From Dorea sp. D27 (GTDB lineage Bacteria; Bacillota; Clostridia; Lachnospirales; Lachnospiraceae): 62,350 nt of DNA. The stretch covers positions 884,130-946,479 of the forward strand of contig NZ_KQ236744.1 of NCBI RefSeq assembly GCF_001185345.1, given 5' to 3'. Below the pieces are notes generated by a model, which worked only from the letters and a program-made list of their open reading frames with translations, was not told the origin of the DNA and made no database searches. This document shows, one piece after another, positions 34,194 through 42,610 of the stretch; position 1 is the stretch's first letter, and every line of letters begins with the position of its first letter. Both the position numbers and the translations under genes were made by a program.

Positions 34194-35876
34194 ATGCAGT
34201 CAGATAATTTGATATTCCAGCTCATACTGAATATTGGTCTTCTCGTTCTTGTGGCAAATCTGCTCTCCAAACTTAAAATCATCCAGAATATCATCCAGCA
34301 GGAACACCGCAGCTTTAAAAGCCAGGCGCTTCTGGCCCTCATGTTCGGGGGCATCATCATCCTGTCTACCTATACGAGCATCGATATCGGCACTTACAAT
34401 CTGAATACGCGTGTGATAGGCGCCATGACTTCAGGTATCCTTGGGGGACCCATCGTAGGATTGTACGCTTCGCTTATCGGAGCGGTGTACGTCTACTTTT
34501 TTTCCGAGCCCCAGATGTTTGCCATGGCATCCGCTTTTTCCACAGTATTGTTCGGATTGCTCGGAGGTGGATTCTACCCTTATTTCCAGAGAGGAAAATG
34601 GAAATACAGGGATCTGTTCCTCCTCGCCTGCTTTGCGGAATTCTGTGACATGATAGCTCTGCTGCGGCTGGCAAGTCCCTTTGCCGATGCGTTGCGCACG
34701 GTGCTGGAAATAGCGGTGCCTATGATTGTATTGAACTCTATCGGAATTCTGATTTTCATATCCAGCTTCAATCATGTGTTCATCCAGCAGGACATCGAGA
34801 GCAGCCGCCAGCTCCAGCAGGCTTCGGAGCTGACGCAGAAGTGTCTGCCGCTGCTGCGCCATGGCATAAGCAGAGGAGAGAACATGCATGAGCTGGCATC
34901 CGCGATATTGAGGGAGACGGACTGGATGGGGGTCATGATTACAGACAGGGCAGACATCTTGGAATGGCAGCAGGAAGGAATCGAGTACCAGCCGGATCTG
35001 ACAAGCATACCAAGGGTCGGCAAAAATGCCATGCAGACGGGTGGCCTGTCCACTATGTACAACGTTCCGAGGAGCAGCTCCTGGTACGAGTGGATGAAGG
35101 AGTATTCGATGGCGGCCGCACCTTTTGTCATAAAAGGGAAGTCTGTCGGCTGTCTGATCGTATGGATGAAAAAGAGATGGGTATTCCGCAAAAGCGAGCT
35201 GGAGCTTCTGCAGCATCTTGTCACCCTCGGATCCTTCCAGATTGCCATGGCAGAACTGGAATATCAGGAAATCATGCGGCAGCAGGCGGAGCTCAAGGCG
35301 CTTCAGTTCCAGGTCAATCCTCATTTCCTTTTCAACGCGCTGAATACGATATCGTGCGTGTGCAGGGAGAATGCTGAGCGGGCAAGAGAGCTGCTCGTGA
35401 TTCTTGCCAACTACTTCCGCTATAACCTTGCCGGAGGCGCCGGCATGGTACCCATGGAAGAAGAGATCAACCATGTGAAAGACTACCTTGAACTGGAAAA
35501 GGGGCGGTTTGAGGAGAAGCTGATTGTGACGTACGATGTGCCGGAGCAGATGGATATCATGATTCCGACGTTAATATTGCAGCCTGTCGTTGAGAACGCC
35601 GTGAAATATGGAATCAACCAGACCGGGAAACGGATTGTGAATATCAGCGTTCGGGAGGCGGAAGAAGGATATATGGTGCAGATCAGCGACAAAGGAAAAG
35701 GATTCCCCGCAGAAGTCTTGGAAAAGCTGGAAAAGGGCGAAGCAGTCGGGAAGAGTATCGGCCTTAGCAACGTGTATAAAAGAATGAAGAGTACATATGG
35801 TGAAGACAGCGGAATCAGTATAATAAGTTCCGGGGACGGAAGCTGTGTACAGCTCTGTTTCAAGAAAGGAAGATAA
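34194..35876 (+). CDS. LytS/YehU-type sensor histidine kinase
   Basis: A 560-residue membrane kinase: a 5TM-LYT sensor (about residues 5-195), a GAF-like region (about 215-355), a His_kinase block with the phosphorylated histidine in QVNPHFLFNALNT (near 380), and an ATPase domain with VENAVKYGI and DKGKGFP. It should phosphorylate the response regulator encoded two bases downstream. Related systems sense pyruvate or membrane state; the ligand here is unknown, and the symporter upstream is a candidate target. Confidence 0.9.
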   Translation: MQSDNLIFQLILNIGLLVLVANLLSKLKIIQNIIQQEHRSFKSQALLALMFGGIIILSTYTSIDIGTYNLNTRVIGAMTSGILGGPIVGLYASLIGAVYVYFFSEPQMFAMASAFSTVLFGLLGGGFYPYFQRGKWKYRDLFLLACFAEFCDMIALLRLASPFADALRTVLEIAVPMIVLNSIGILIFISSFNHVFIQQDIESSRQLQQASELTQKCLPLLRHGISRGENMHELASAILRETDWMGVMITDRADILEWQQEGIEYQPDLTSIPRVGKNAMQTGGLSTMYNVPRSSSWYEWMKEYSMAAAPFVIKGKSVGCLIVWMKKRWVFRKSELELLQHLVTLGSFQIAMAELEYQEIMRQQAELKALQFQVNPHFLFNALNTISCVCRENAERARELLVILANYFRYNLAGGAGMVPMEEEINHVKDYLELEKGRFEEKLIVTYDVPEQMDIMIPTLILQPVVENAVKYGINQTGKRIVNISVREAEEGYMVQISDKGKGFPAEVLEKLEKGEAVGKSIGLSNVYKRMKSTYGEDSGISIISSGDGSCVQLCFKKGR

Positions 35877-35878
35877 AT

Positions 35879-36613
35879 ATGGCGATAAGGATTGCAGTGA
35901 TTGACGATGAGAGGCCCGCTAGAAGCGAGTTGGGACATCAGCTTAAGGAACTGCTGCCGGATGCGGTGATTGATGAAGGCGATTGCGGCGCGGCGGCGCT
36001 GGAACTTGCAGGTTCCGGTAAATACGATATCTTTTTTCTGGATATCAATCTCGGTGATATAAATGGTACGATTCTCGTCAATGCGTTGAAGAACATGCAG
36101 CAGGATGCAAAGATAATCTTTGTCACGGCGTATTCCGAATATGCGGTGACCGCGTTCGAGCTCGGTGTGGAGGATTATATCCTGAAGCCCTACGACAAAG
36201 GAAGGCTTAAAAAAGTCCTGGAAAGGGTGCATGTACAGAGCCGGACGGACAAGAAGCAGGGGGGGACGGTAAAGCCACGTCCCGGCAAGATAGCAATCAG
36301 TAATGAGGGGAAGACGATATTCGAGGATATCGATCACATCATATATATTGAGACGCATAAGAGAGGCTGTCTGATACATACTGCTGAAAACGAATACTAT
36401 GACGGCAAGAGTATCGGGGAATTTGAAAAACGGCTGGAAGGAGACCGTTTCTTCCGCTGCCATAAAAGCTATCTGATCAACCTTGATAAAGTAAGGGAGG
36501 TATTTCCATGGGGAAACCAGAGCCTCGGTCTCAAGATGCAGGGGTTTGAGCAGGATATCCTGTCTGTCGGCCGGGAGAAGACGAAGGTGCTGCGCCAGCT
36601 GCTTGGGTGGTAA
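35879..36613 (+). CDS. LytTR-family response regulator
   Basis: A 244-residue regulator. The receiver domain (about 1-125) has the acidic pair IDDE, the phospho-acceptor Asp in FFLDINLGD and the Lys in LKPYDKG; the LytTR DNA-binding domain (about 145-240) includes RGCLIHTAENEYY and FFRCHKSYLINL. It pairs with the kinase gene immediately upstream and is likely co-transcribed. Confidence 0.92.
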   Translation: MAIRIAVIDDERPARSELGHQLKELLPDAVIDEGDCGAAALELAGSGKYDIFFLDINLGDINGTILVNALKNMQQDAKIIFVTAYSEYAVTAFELGVEDYILKPYDKGRLKKVLERVHVQSRTDKKQGGTVKPRPGKIAISNEGKTIFEDIDHIIYIETHKRGCLIHTAENEYYDGKSIGEFEKRLEGDRFFRCHKSYLINLDKVREVFPWGNQSLGLKMQGFEQDILSVGREKTKVLRQLLGW

Positions 36614-36665
36614 GACTGCGGAACCGGCGCGGAGAAACCCCATATTCTTTTTTGAAGGCGGGCAT

Positions 36666-37026
36666 ATGTATCAATCGCTGAAAGAAACAAGAGTATGCGT
36701 GTTAAATTTCCCCTCTATCGACATTTATGACCGTTGTATCAAAACGATTGGCAACAATCAGTTTGAAACAGATGAAATTACCGCCTCCGGTTTAACGGCG
36801 GGAACACGATCTTTTTGAGGGGAGCCAGGAAGTAGCGGTTGCATTGAAAGCCGTTAGTATTTGTATAGATAGCGAACGCTATGACCAAAGCAAGCTGGGC
36901 AGATACGGGAAAAACGGATATTTATATCAAATCGACCAACCGGCCAATCCAGAAACAGGAGAAATCACACTGATAAATTACGGTACATTGGAACCGGGTG
37001 TTCCCATTGAATGGATTACAAATTAA
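36666..37026 (+). pseudogene. Flavin reductase/flavoredoxin-like gene, internally deleted
   Basis: ATG 36666 opens a segment (RVCVLNFPSIDIYDRCIKTI and on to DEITASGLTAG) that matches the middle of flavin reductase-like proteins; after a frame break near 36810 the frame from about 36820 to 37026 gives their C-terminal end (GRYGKNGYLYQIDQPANPET). The FMN-binding N terminus and the core between the pieces are missing. It is not functional. Confidence 0.65.
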
Positions 37027-37127
37027 GCATTCATAGTCGAGTAAACCTGTCCTTTCCGTAATCAAATAAGTAAATAGATTTTCGGGCCAAGTTGCGGGGG
37101 TATTTCGTATTGCCTTTATGAACAGGC

Positions 37128-37165
37128 GGCGGTTTTGAAATAACAATTTCAAGCCGCCGTTTTTC
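37128..37165 (+). terminator. Terminator-like hairpin in the decay zone
   Basis: CGGCGGTTTTGAAAT pairs with ATTTCAAGCCGCCG with one interruption, followed by T5. It follows the broken flavin reductase gene. Confidence 0.65.
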
Positions 37166-37324
37166 ATTTCAAAAAGTGAAGTTATGGGGGGGATAATTGC
37201 GCCCTTTTTTCAAACCTTAACTATTGCGGCGGCACAAGGAGGCCACCGCTATGTTTCTATTGTCCTGCTCAAATAATTATTTACCAATAGCAATAAGGCC
37301 CACTATTCTCTTGACCGGGGGCAA

Positions 37325-37447
37325 ATGAGCAAGATTAGCGGTATTGGAGAAAGCAAGCTGCGGGAACTGATCGAGGACGGAGAAATTGAGTACATCCAAA
37401 ATGGCAACCGACGCTTGCTAAGAAACGTTTCGCAAATAAAGAAATAG
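37325..37447 (+). pseudogene. Excisionase-type HTH remnant
   Basis: ATG at 37325 starts SKISGIGESKLRELIEDGEI and continues to YIQNGNRRLL before a stop at 37447. This resembles the DNA-binding excisionase of Tn916/Tn1549-type elements, whose core is an HTH ending in NGNRRLL. The upstream part of the gene is interrupted by a stop near 37270. The last codons run into the operator at 37421, so the element end probably lies near 37420. Confidence 0.55.
37421..37437. promoter_or_regulatory. Distal LacI-type operator A1
   Basis: AGAAACGTTTCGCAAAT contains the palindrome GAAACGTTTC and shares AAACGTTTCGCAAATA with 47521-47538 in the second cluster. Its centre is 161 bases from operator A2; the matching pair in cluster B is 163 bases apart. 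Confidence 0.65.
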
Positions 37448-37544
37448 AGACGATAAAAAAATCGAAAAAACGGAACAAAAATAGAAAAAATGTACTAAAA
37501 TAATATTTACAATATGTTAAATTTGACAGTAAAATGACGAAATA

Positions 37545-37594
37545 TTGACACGGACATAATTAAATGATAGTATACAAATAGAAAAACGTTTTTA
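37545..37594 (+). promoter_or_regulatory. Promoter with operator A2 for the GAPDH-PGK-transketolase operon
   Basis: TTGACA (37545-37550), 17 bases, TAGTAT (37568-37573), then the perfect palindrome AAAAACGTTTTT at 37582-37593 just past the start site. Bases 37563-37594 match 47665-47696 at 30 of 32 positions, with the same -35, spacer and -10. Confidence 0.88.
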
Positions 37595-37647
37595 TATAAA
37601 GACAAAATGGACAAGAAGATACGTCTTAGTCGAAAGGAGAACGGAGA

Positions 37648-38670
37648 ATGAATAAAATCAAGGTTGGAGTAGCAGGATATGGCACGATTGGCCAGCGCCT
37701 GGCAGACGGTGTGGCATTGCAGGAAGATATGGAACTGGTCGGTGTGGCGGATCTGGCGCCTACGCTTGCGCTACGGGCACTTTACGAAAAGGGGATGCCT
37801 TACAGCCTGTATCTCGTGGACGGAGCCAGGAAGGAGCAGTTTGATGCACTTGGCATTCCTGTTACAGGAACATTCTCGGATTTGGTTGACGGAGTAGATG
37901 TCATGCTGGACTCTTCCCCCGGAGGGGTGGGGGCAAAGAATAAGGAACTGTATGAACAGAAAGGCGTAAAAGCCATCTTCCAGGGCGGGGAGAAGAATTC
38001 TGTGGCTGACGTCTTTTTCCATGGCTATGCAAATTATGAGAAAGGGCTCGGAAAGGATTATCTGAAGCTGACGAGCTGCAATACTACCGGTCTTATCCGT
38101 GCCGTAGACTGTCTGGACCGTTCATGTGGAGTACAGAAAGTGGCAATCACCATCATCCGGCGCGTAGCAGACCCCGGCGATTACCACAGGGGATTGACAA
38201 ATGCGCTGCAGATGGATAAGGCGCCGTCTCATCAGGCGCTGGATCTGATGACGATCATGCCGCATATCAACGCGACCGGAATCCTCGTACATACGCCTGT
38301 GACCCATGGACATATTATAACCGTGCTGGCCACAGGGAAACAGAAGATAACGAAAGAGATGGCTCTGGAAGCGTTCCGTAAGCATCCAAGAATTCGGGTC
38401 GTGAATATTGATGAAGGCTTTCAGGGGAATGCCTCCTTCTTCAAATATGCCCGGGATCTGGGCAATCCAAGAGGGGACATGTACGAGATCGGGCTGTGGG
38501 AAGACAGTATCGTAGAGAGCGGGGATGATATCATGTTTGCCATCCATATACCCCAGGAAAGCGTAACGATACCGGAGACGATAGACGGTATACGGGCCGC
38601 GTGCAGGATGCAGGATACCGGTGCCGGTGCGACAGAAAAGACAAACGAATATCTGCACATCGGCAGCTGA
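37648..38670 (+). CDS. Type II (archaeal-type) glyceraldehyde-3-phosphate dehydrogenase
   Basis: A 340-residue dehydrogenase of the archaeal phosphorylating GAPDH family, not the common bacterial GapA. The start KVGVAGYGTIGQRLAD, the catalytic cysteine in LTSCNTTGLIR, the segment RRVADPGDYHRG and the tail block ARDLGNPRGDMYE and QESVTIPETIDGIR fit that family. It should convert an aldehyde plus phosphate and NAD(P) to an acyl phosphate, which the PGK gene downstream can turn into ATP. First gene of the operon, with GAAAGGAG before the ATG. Substrate may be G3P or a C4 aldehyde acid (see findings). Confidence 0.88.
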   Translation: MNKIKVGVAGYGTIGQRLADGVALQEDMELVGVADLAPTLALRALYEKGMPYSLYLVDGARKEQFDALGIPVTGTFSDLVDGVDVMLDSSPGGVGAKNKELYEQKGVKAIFQGGEKNSVADVFFHGYANYEKGLGKDYLKLTSCNTTGLIRAVDCLDRSCGVQKVAITIIRRVADPGDYHRGLTNALQMDKAPSHQALDLMTIMPHINATGILVHTPVTHGHIITVLATGKQKITKEMALEAFRKHPRIRVVNIDEGFQGNASFFKYARDLGNPRGDMYEIGLWEDSIVESGDDIMFAIHIPQESVTIPETIDGIRAACRMQDTGAGATEKTNEYLHIGS

Positions 38671-38685
38671 TTTGTTTACCTCCTG

Positions 38686-38713
38686 GGGGCGGGGCGTGCC
38701 ATGGCCCCGCCCC
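38686..38713 (+). other. GC-rich intercistronic hairpin
   Basis: GGGGCGGGGC (38686-38695) pairs perfectly with GCCCCGCCCC (38704-38713) around an 8-base loop, with no T run. It may cause partial termination or protect the upstream message. Confidence 0.6.
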
Positions 38714-38763
38714 TTAACAATGAAAGGCAAGATATAAGAGGAAGGAAAGGAGTGGGGTAATTT

Positions 38764-40017
38764 ATGCGTTTTGGGATATATACGCTGGATGACTATGATG
38801 TAAAAGACAGGACGGTATTGTGCAGAGTGGATATGAACCAGCCCATAGACAGAGAAAAGGGGGAGTTGAAAAGTACCGCGCGGATAGAGGCCTGCATCCC
38901 CACGTTGAAGGAACTGTCGGACCGGGGGGCGAGGACGGTGATCCTGGCGCACCAGGGAAGTGATATCGAATACAAGAACTATTATACGACAGAGCCGCAC
39001 GCTCGTGTATTAAGCAGTCTGCTCGGGAAGAAGGTGGACTTTATCGCTGATGTATGCGGGCCTGCAGCACTTGAGAAGATTCGTTCGTTGGAAGCAGGAG
39101 GGCTTCTCCTGCTGGACAATGTACGTTTTCTGGCTGAAGAGCAGACGCTGTTTGAACAGAAGCTTGGCTTAAGCCACGGACAGCAGGCAGAGACGCTTCT
39201 CGTCAGGAAGCTGGCGCCGCTGGCGGATCTCTACGTCTGCGACGCGTTTGCGGCAGCCCACAGAGACCAGCCTTCTCTGTGCGGGTTTGAACAGATACTG
39301 CCCTCGGCTATGGGGCGTCTGTTCGAGAAGGAATATTGTGTGCTGTCGGAACTGATGAAGTCGCCAAAGCGTCCGTGTACTTTTGTCCTTGGGGGCGCTA
39401 AGATCGGGGATGCTTTTCTGATGATGGAGACGGTACTGGAATCAGGAGCCGCAGACCGTATCCTGGCAGGAGGGCTTGCAGGCAACATCCTATTGGCCGG
39501 TGCGGGTGTTGATATCGGCAGGGGAAGTATGGAATTTATACGCAAGTCCAACTACGCGCCCTATATCGAGAAGGCAAGCCGTTTATATGAAAGATATGGA
39601 AGCCGCATCGTAATGCCGGAGGATTTAGCTTATGTGGAGAATGGCGTCCGCATAGAGGTGAAGGCAGATGCAGTCCCTGACGAGGCAGGGGCTGTAGACA
39701 TCGGTTGTGCGACGGCTGCCGGCTACCGGCGGCATATTTTGAGTTCTGGAACAGTGTTTGCCAATGGGCCGATGGGCATTTTTGAAGAAAAAGAGACGGA
39801 ATATGGAACGAAAGCTGTGTTTGAAGCCATGGGTGAGACCATGGCGTATACAGTAATCGGCGGCGGAGACAGCATAACGGCAGCGGCAAAATTTGGTCAG
39901 ACAGGGAAGCTGTCTTATGTCTGCACAGGAGGGGGCGCCCTGATCCGCTTTCTGACTGGAGAAGAGCTGCCGGTGGTAAAAGCGCTGCGCCACAGTGCAG
40001 CCAGATGTCCTGTTTAA
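38764..40017 (+). CDS. Archaeal-type phosphoglycerate kinase
   Basis: A 417-residue kinase that matches archaeal PGKs: it opens with YTLDDYDVKDRTVLCRVDMN, and has LLLDNVRF, CDAFAAAHRDQPSL and the nucleotide-binding GGGDSITAAAKF. It would transfer phosphate from an acyl phosphate to ADP. The Arg, Asp and Asn of CRVDMN and the Arg of NVRF and AHRDQ are kept, but the loop after AHQ reads GSDIEYKN, lacking the Arg of the usual SRPG/GRP. That Arg normally helps hold the 3-phosphate, so substrate may differ. AAAGGAG precedes the ATG. Confidence 0.88.
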   Translation: MRFGIYTLDDYDVKDRTVLCRVDMNQPIDREKGELKSTARIEACIPTLKELSDRGARTVILAHQGSDIEYKNYYTTEPHARVLSSLLGKKVDFIADVCGPAALEKIRSLEAGGLLLLDNVRFLAEEQTLFEQKLGLSHGQQAETLLVRKLAPLADLYVCDAFAAAHRDQPSLCGFEQILPSAMGRLFEKEYCVLSELMKSPKRPCTFVLGGAKIGDAFLMMETVLESGAADRILAGGLAGNILLAGAGVDIGRGSMEFIRKSNYAPYIEKASRLYERYGSRIVMPEDLAYVENGVRIEVKADAVPDEAGAVDIGCATAAGYRRHILSSGTVFANGPMGIFEEKETEYGTKAVFEAMGETMAYTVIGGGDSITAAAKFGQTGKLSYVCTGGGALIRFLTGEELPVVKALRHSAARCPV

Positions 40018-40029
40018 AGGAGGGGCTAT

Positions 40030-41364
40030 ATGAACATTGAGCTGGGATTCGGAAATACAACGCAGGCGGTACAGATTCGGGATGAGAAGATACAGGATAT
40101 CCTACTGCCGAATGCCGTCCCTCATGGGCTTACAGGAGCGGCGGAAGTACGCAGGGCGCTCCGGGAGCCGATAGCGAGCAGACCGCTGCGGGAAATGGTA
40201 AGGCCGGGTGAAAAGATAGCCGTCATAACGAGTGACATCACCCGTCCCCTTCCTACGTGGGAGATGATGCCGGAACTGCTGGAGGAACTGTATGCGGCAG
40301 GTATCGGCTGCGGTGACATTACCCTTGTCTTCGCGCTTGGCAGCCACCGCCGCCATACAGAAGAGGAGAAGGGGAAACTGGCGGGGAAACGGGCATATGA
40401 AGAGATAGCGTGCATAGACGGAGACATCAATGACTGCGTGCACCTCGGAGAGACGTCCCGGGGGACTCCGGTAGATATCGTACGTGTTGTGGCAGAAGCA
40501 GACAGAAGAATCTGCCTTGGCAACATAGAGTACCATTACTTTGCCGGTTATTCCGGCGGGGCAAAGGCAATTATGCCGGGGGTATCCACAAGAGAGGCGA
40601 TTCAGGCAAATCACAGCATGATGACAGAACCGATGGCCTGCGCCGGGAACATAGAGTATAATCCTATCCGGAAGGATATCGAGGAAGCTGCCGCCATCTG
40701 CGGAGTAGACTTCATATTGAACGTCGTGCTGGATGAGCATAAGAAAATTATACGCGCTGTCGCCGGCGACGTGACAGAGGCCCATCGGGCCGGCTGCACA
40801 TTTCTGGATACGCTGTACGAGAAGAAGATTAAAGAGCCGGCGGACATTGTGATCGTCTCTCAGGGAGGCGCGCCAAAAGACCTGAATCTGTATCAGACGC
40901 AGAAAGCGCTTGATAATGCCAAACATGCAGTCAGGGAAGGCGGTATCATCATCCTGGCAGGTTCCTGCCGGGAGGGGCTGGGAGAAGAGACATTTGAAGA
41001 GTGGATGACAAAAGCTTCACGGCCGGAGGAACTTATCGAGAGGGTACGTCGGGACTTCAGGCTGGGCGGACACAAAGCCGCAGCCATCGCCATGGTGCTT
41101 CAGCGGGCAGAAATATATCTTGTATCAGAGCTGGAACCGGCGTTCGTACAGACGTTATTCATGACACCCTTTGACAATGTGCAGGCGGCCTATGAAGCGG
41201 CAGACGCGAAGCTTAGCGGGCAGGGAAGAGAGGCGGCGGTGCTTGTCATGCCATACGGCGGCTCCACCCTGCCCCGGGTGCGAACCACAAATGAAAACCA
41301 CCGGAGCACACCGGGGCCTGACCCCTGTGCCACGGAGGAAAACTTCCACATAAAAGGGGTCTGA
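40030..41364 (+). CDS. LarA-family nickel-dependent racemase/epimerase
   Basis: A 444-residue protein of the LarA superfamily, whose nickel-pincer cofactor moves a hydride to invert 2-hydroxyacids. The hallmark HYFAGYSGGAKAIMPGVS and ITSDITRPLP are intact. Known members act on lactate, malate and other hydroxyacids; the neighbour malic enzyme points to a C4 acid. The last 28 or so residues after PYGGSTLPR have no place in the family and are encoded by a palindromic repeat that has replaced the native stop. Cofactor genes larB, larC and larE are not in the window. Confidence 0.88.
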   Translation: MNIELGFGNTTQAVQIRDEKIQDILLPNAVPHGLTGAAEVRRALREPIASRPLREMVRPGEKIAVITSDITRPLPTWEMMPELLEELYAAGIGCGDITLVFALGSHRRHTEEEKGKLAGKRAYEEIACIDGDINDCVHLGETSRGTPVDIVRVVAEADRRICLGNIEYHYFAGYSGGAKAIMPGVSTREAIQANHSMMTEPMACAGNIEYNPIRKDIEEAAAICGVDFILNVVLDEHKKIIRAVAGDVTEAHRAGCTFLDTLYEKKIKEPADIVIVSQGGAPKDLNLYQTQKALDNAKHAVREGGIIILAGSCREGLGEETFEEWMTKASRPEELIERVRRDFRLGGHKAAAIAMVLQRAEIYLVSELEPAFVQTLFMTPFDNVQAAYEAADAKLSGQGREAAVLVMPYGGSTLPRVRTTNENHRSTPGPDPCATEENFHIKGV

Positions 41365-41366
41365 CC
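41275..41366. repeat. Palindromic repeat element overlapping the larA-like 3 prime end
   Basis: Two short palindromes, GGGGCCTGACCCC (about 41314-41326) and GGGGTCTGACCCC (about 41356-41368), frame a unit with GGAAAACTTCC between them. It reads through the end of the LarA-family gene and ends just before the malic enzyme ribosome site. It has the form of a dispersed intergenic element. Confidence 0.6.
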
Positions 41367-41391
41367 CCATCACGAACGAAAGGAGACGAAG

Positions 41392-42567
41392 ATGGATTAT
41401 GCAAAAGAGTCACTAAAGCTACATGAAAAATGGAAGGGCAAGATAGAGGTGATCGCAGCAGTGCCGGTGGAATCCAAGGAGGACCTGTCTCTGGCATATA
41501 CTCCAGGTGTCGCGCAGCCGTGTCTGGAGATCAGGGACGACATATCCAAAAGCTATGACCTGACGCGGCGCCATAATATGTGCCTTGTCGTGACAGACGG
41601 CTCTGCAGTGCTGGGACTTGGGAATATCGGAGCGGAGGCGGGGATGCCTGTGATGGAGGGGAAATGCGTGCTGTTTAAAGCCTTTGCCGGTGTTGATGCT
41701 TTTCCGCTCTGTGTCAGGAGCCAGGATGTGGATACTATCGTAGAGACGGTATATCAGATATCGGGCAGCTTCGGCGGGGTGAATCTGGAGGATATATCGG
41801 CCCCACGATGTTTTGAGATTGAACGCAGGCTAAAGGAACGCTGCGATATTCCTATCTTTCACGACGACCAGCACGGTACGGCGGTCGTTACCCTTGCAGG
41901 ACTTATGAACGCGCTGAAAGTAGTGGGGAAGAAGATGGAGGAAATCAAGGTCGTGCTGAATGGGGCGGGAGCCGCCGCGATTGCCATCACGAGACTGCTT
42001 CTCGCCAGCGGGGTGAAGGATATTACCATGTGTGACCGTACAGGAGCCATTTACGAAGGAAGAACAGATGGAATGAACGTTGTGAAGGAAGAGATGGCAC
42101 GGCATACAAATCTTGAGAGGAAAAGGGGCAGCCTTGCGGATGTCCTGGCGGGGGCGGATGTATTCATCGGGGTGAGCGCCCCGGGTGCGGTGACGGTGGA
42201 GATGGTAAGGACTATGAAGGATAGGGCGGTTATATTTGCCTGTGCAAACCCGACGCCGGAGATATTTCCAGAAGAAGCGAAAGCAGGTGGGGCTGCGGTG
42301 GTGGCGACGGGCCGGAGCGATTTCCCGAACCAGATTAACAATGTGCTGGCGTTTCCGGGCATCTTCCGCGGGACCTTTGATGTACGTGCCAGTGATATCA
42401 ACGATGAGATGAAGATAGCCGCTGCCCGGGCGCTGGCAAGTCTGATTGCCTCGGAGGAGCTTTCCGCGGATTACATCATTCCGGCCGCTTTTGACAGGAG
42501 AGTAGGCCCTGCGGTGGCAGAAGCAGTGGCTGAGGCGGCAAGAAGAAGCGGTGTGGCATGGCTGTGA
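41392..42567 (+). CDS. NAD(P)-dependent malic enzyme
   Basis: A 391-residue short-form bacterial malic enzyme: catalytic Tyr in AYTPGVAQPC, catalytic Lys in GKCVLFKAFAG, metal-binding residues in LEDISAPRCFE and FHDDQHGTAV, NAD loop GAGAAAIAI and the C-terminal RSDFPNQINNVLAFPG. It oxidatively decarboxylates malate to pyruvate and CO2; related substrates such as tartrate are possible. It follows the LarA-family gene, which could supply the right stereoisomer. AAAGGAGACG precedes the ATG. Confidence 0.9.
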   Translation: MDYAKESLKLHEKWKGKIEVIAAVPVESKEDLSLAYTPGVAQPCLEIRDDISKSYDLTRRHNMCLVVTDGSAVLGLGNIGAEAGMPVMEGKCVLFKAFAGVDAFPLCVRSQDVDTIVETVYQISGSFGGVNLEDISAPRCFEIERRLKERCDIPIFHDDQHGTAVVTLAGLMNALKVVGKKMEEIKVVLNGAGAAAIAITRLLLASGVKDITMCDRTGAIYEGRTDGMNVVKEEMARHTNLERKRGSLADVLAGADVFIGVSAPGAVTVEMVRTMKDRAVIFACANPTPEIFPEEAKAGGAAVVATGRSDFPNQINNVLAFPGIFRGTFDVRASDINDEMKIAAARALASLIASEELSADYIIPAAFDRRVGPAVAEAVAEAARRSGVAWL

Positions 42568-42610
42568 CACCAGATGAAGAGGGAAAATATGATAAGCAAA
42601 GGAGGCAGCT

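Noticed and set aside
34431..35474. 347-codon minus-strand frame inside the LytS-type kinase
   Set aside because: The plus-strand kinase has all expected domains; the antisense frame lacks a ribosome site and reads as low-quality protein.
35483..36643. 386-codon minus-strand frame over the LytTR regulator
   Set aside because: Same reason: shadow of a well-supported plus-strand gene.
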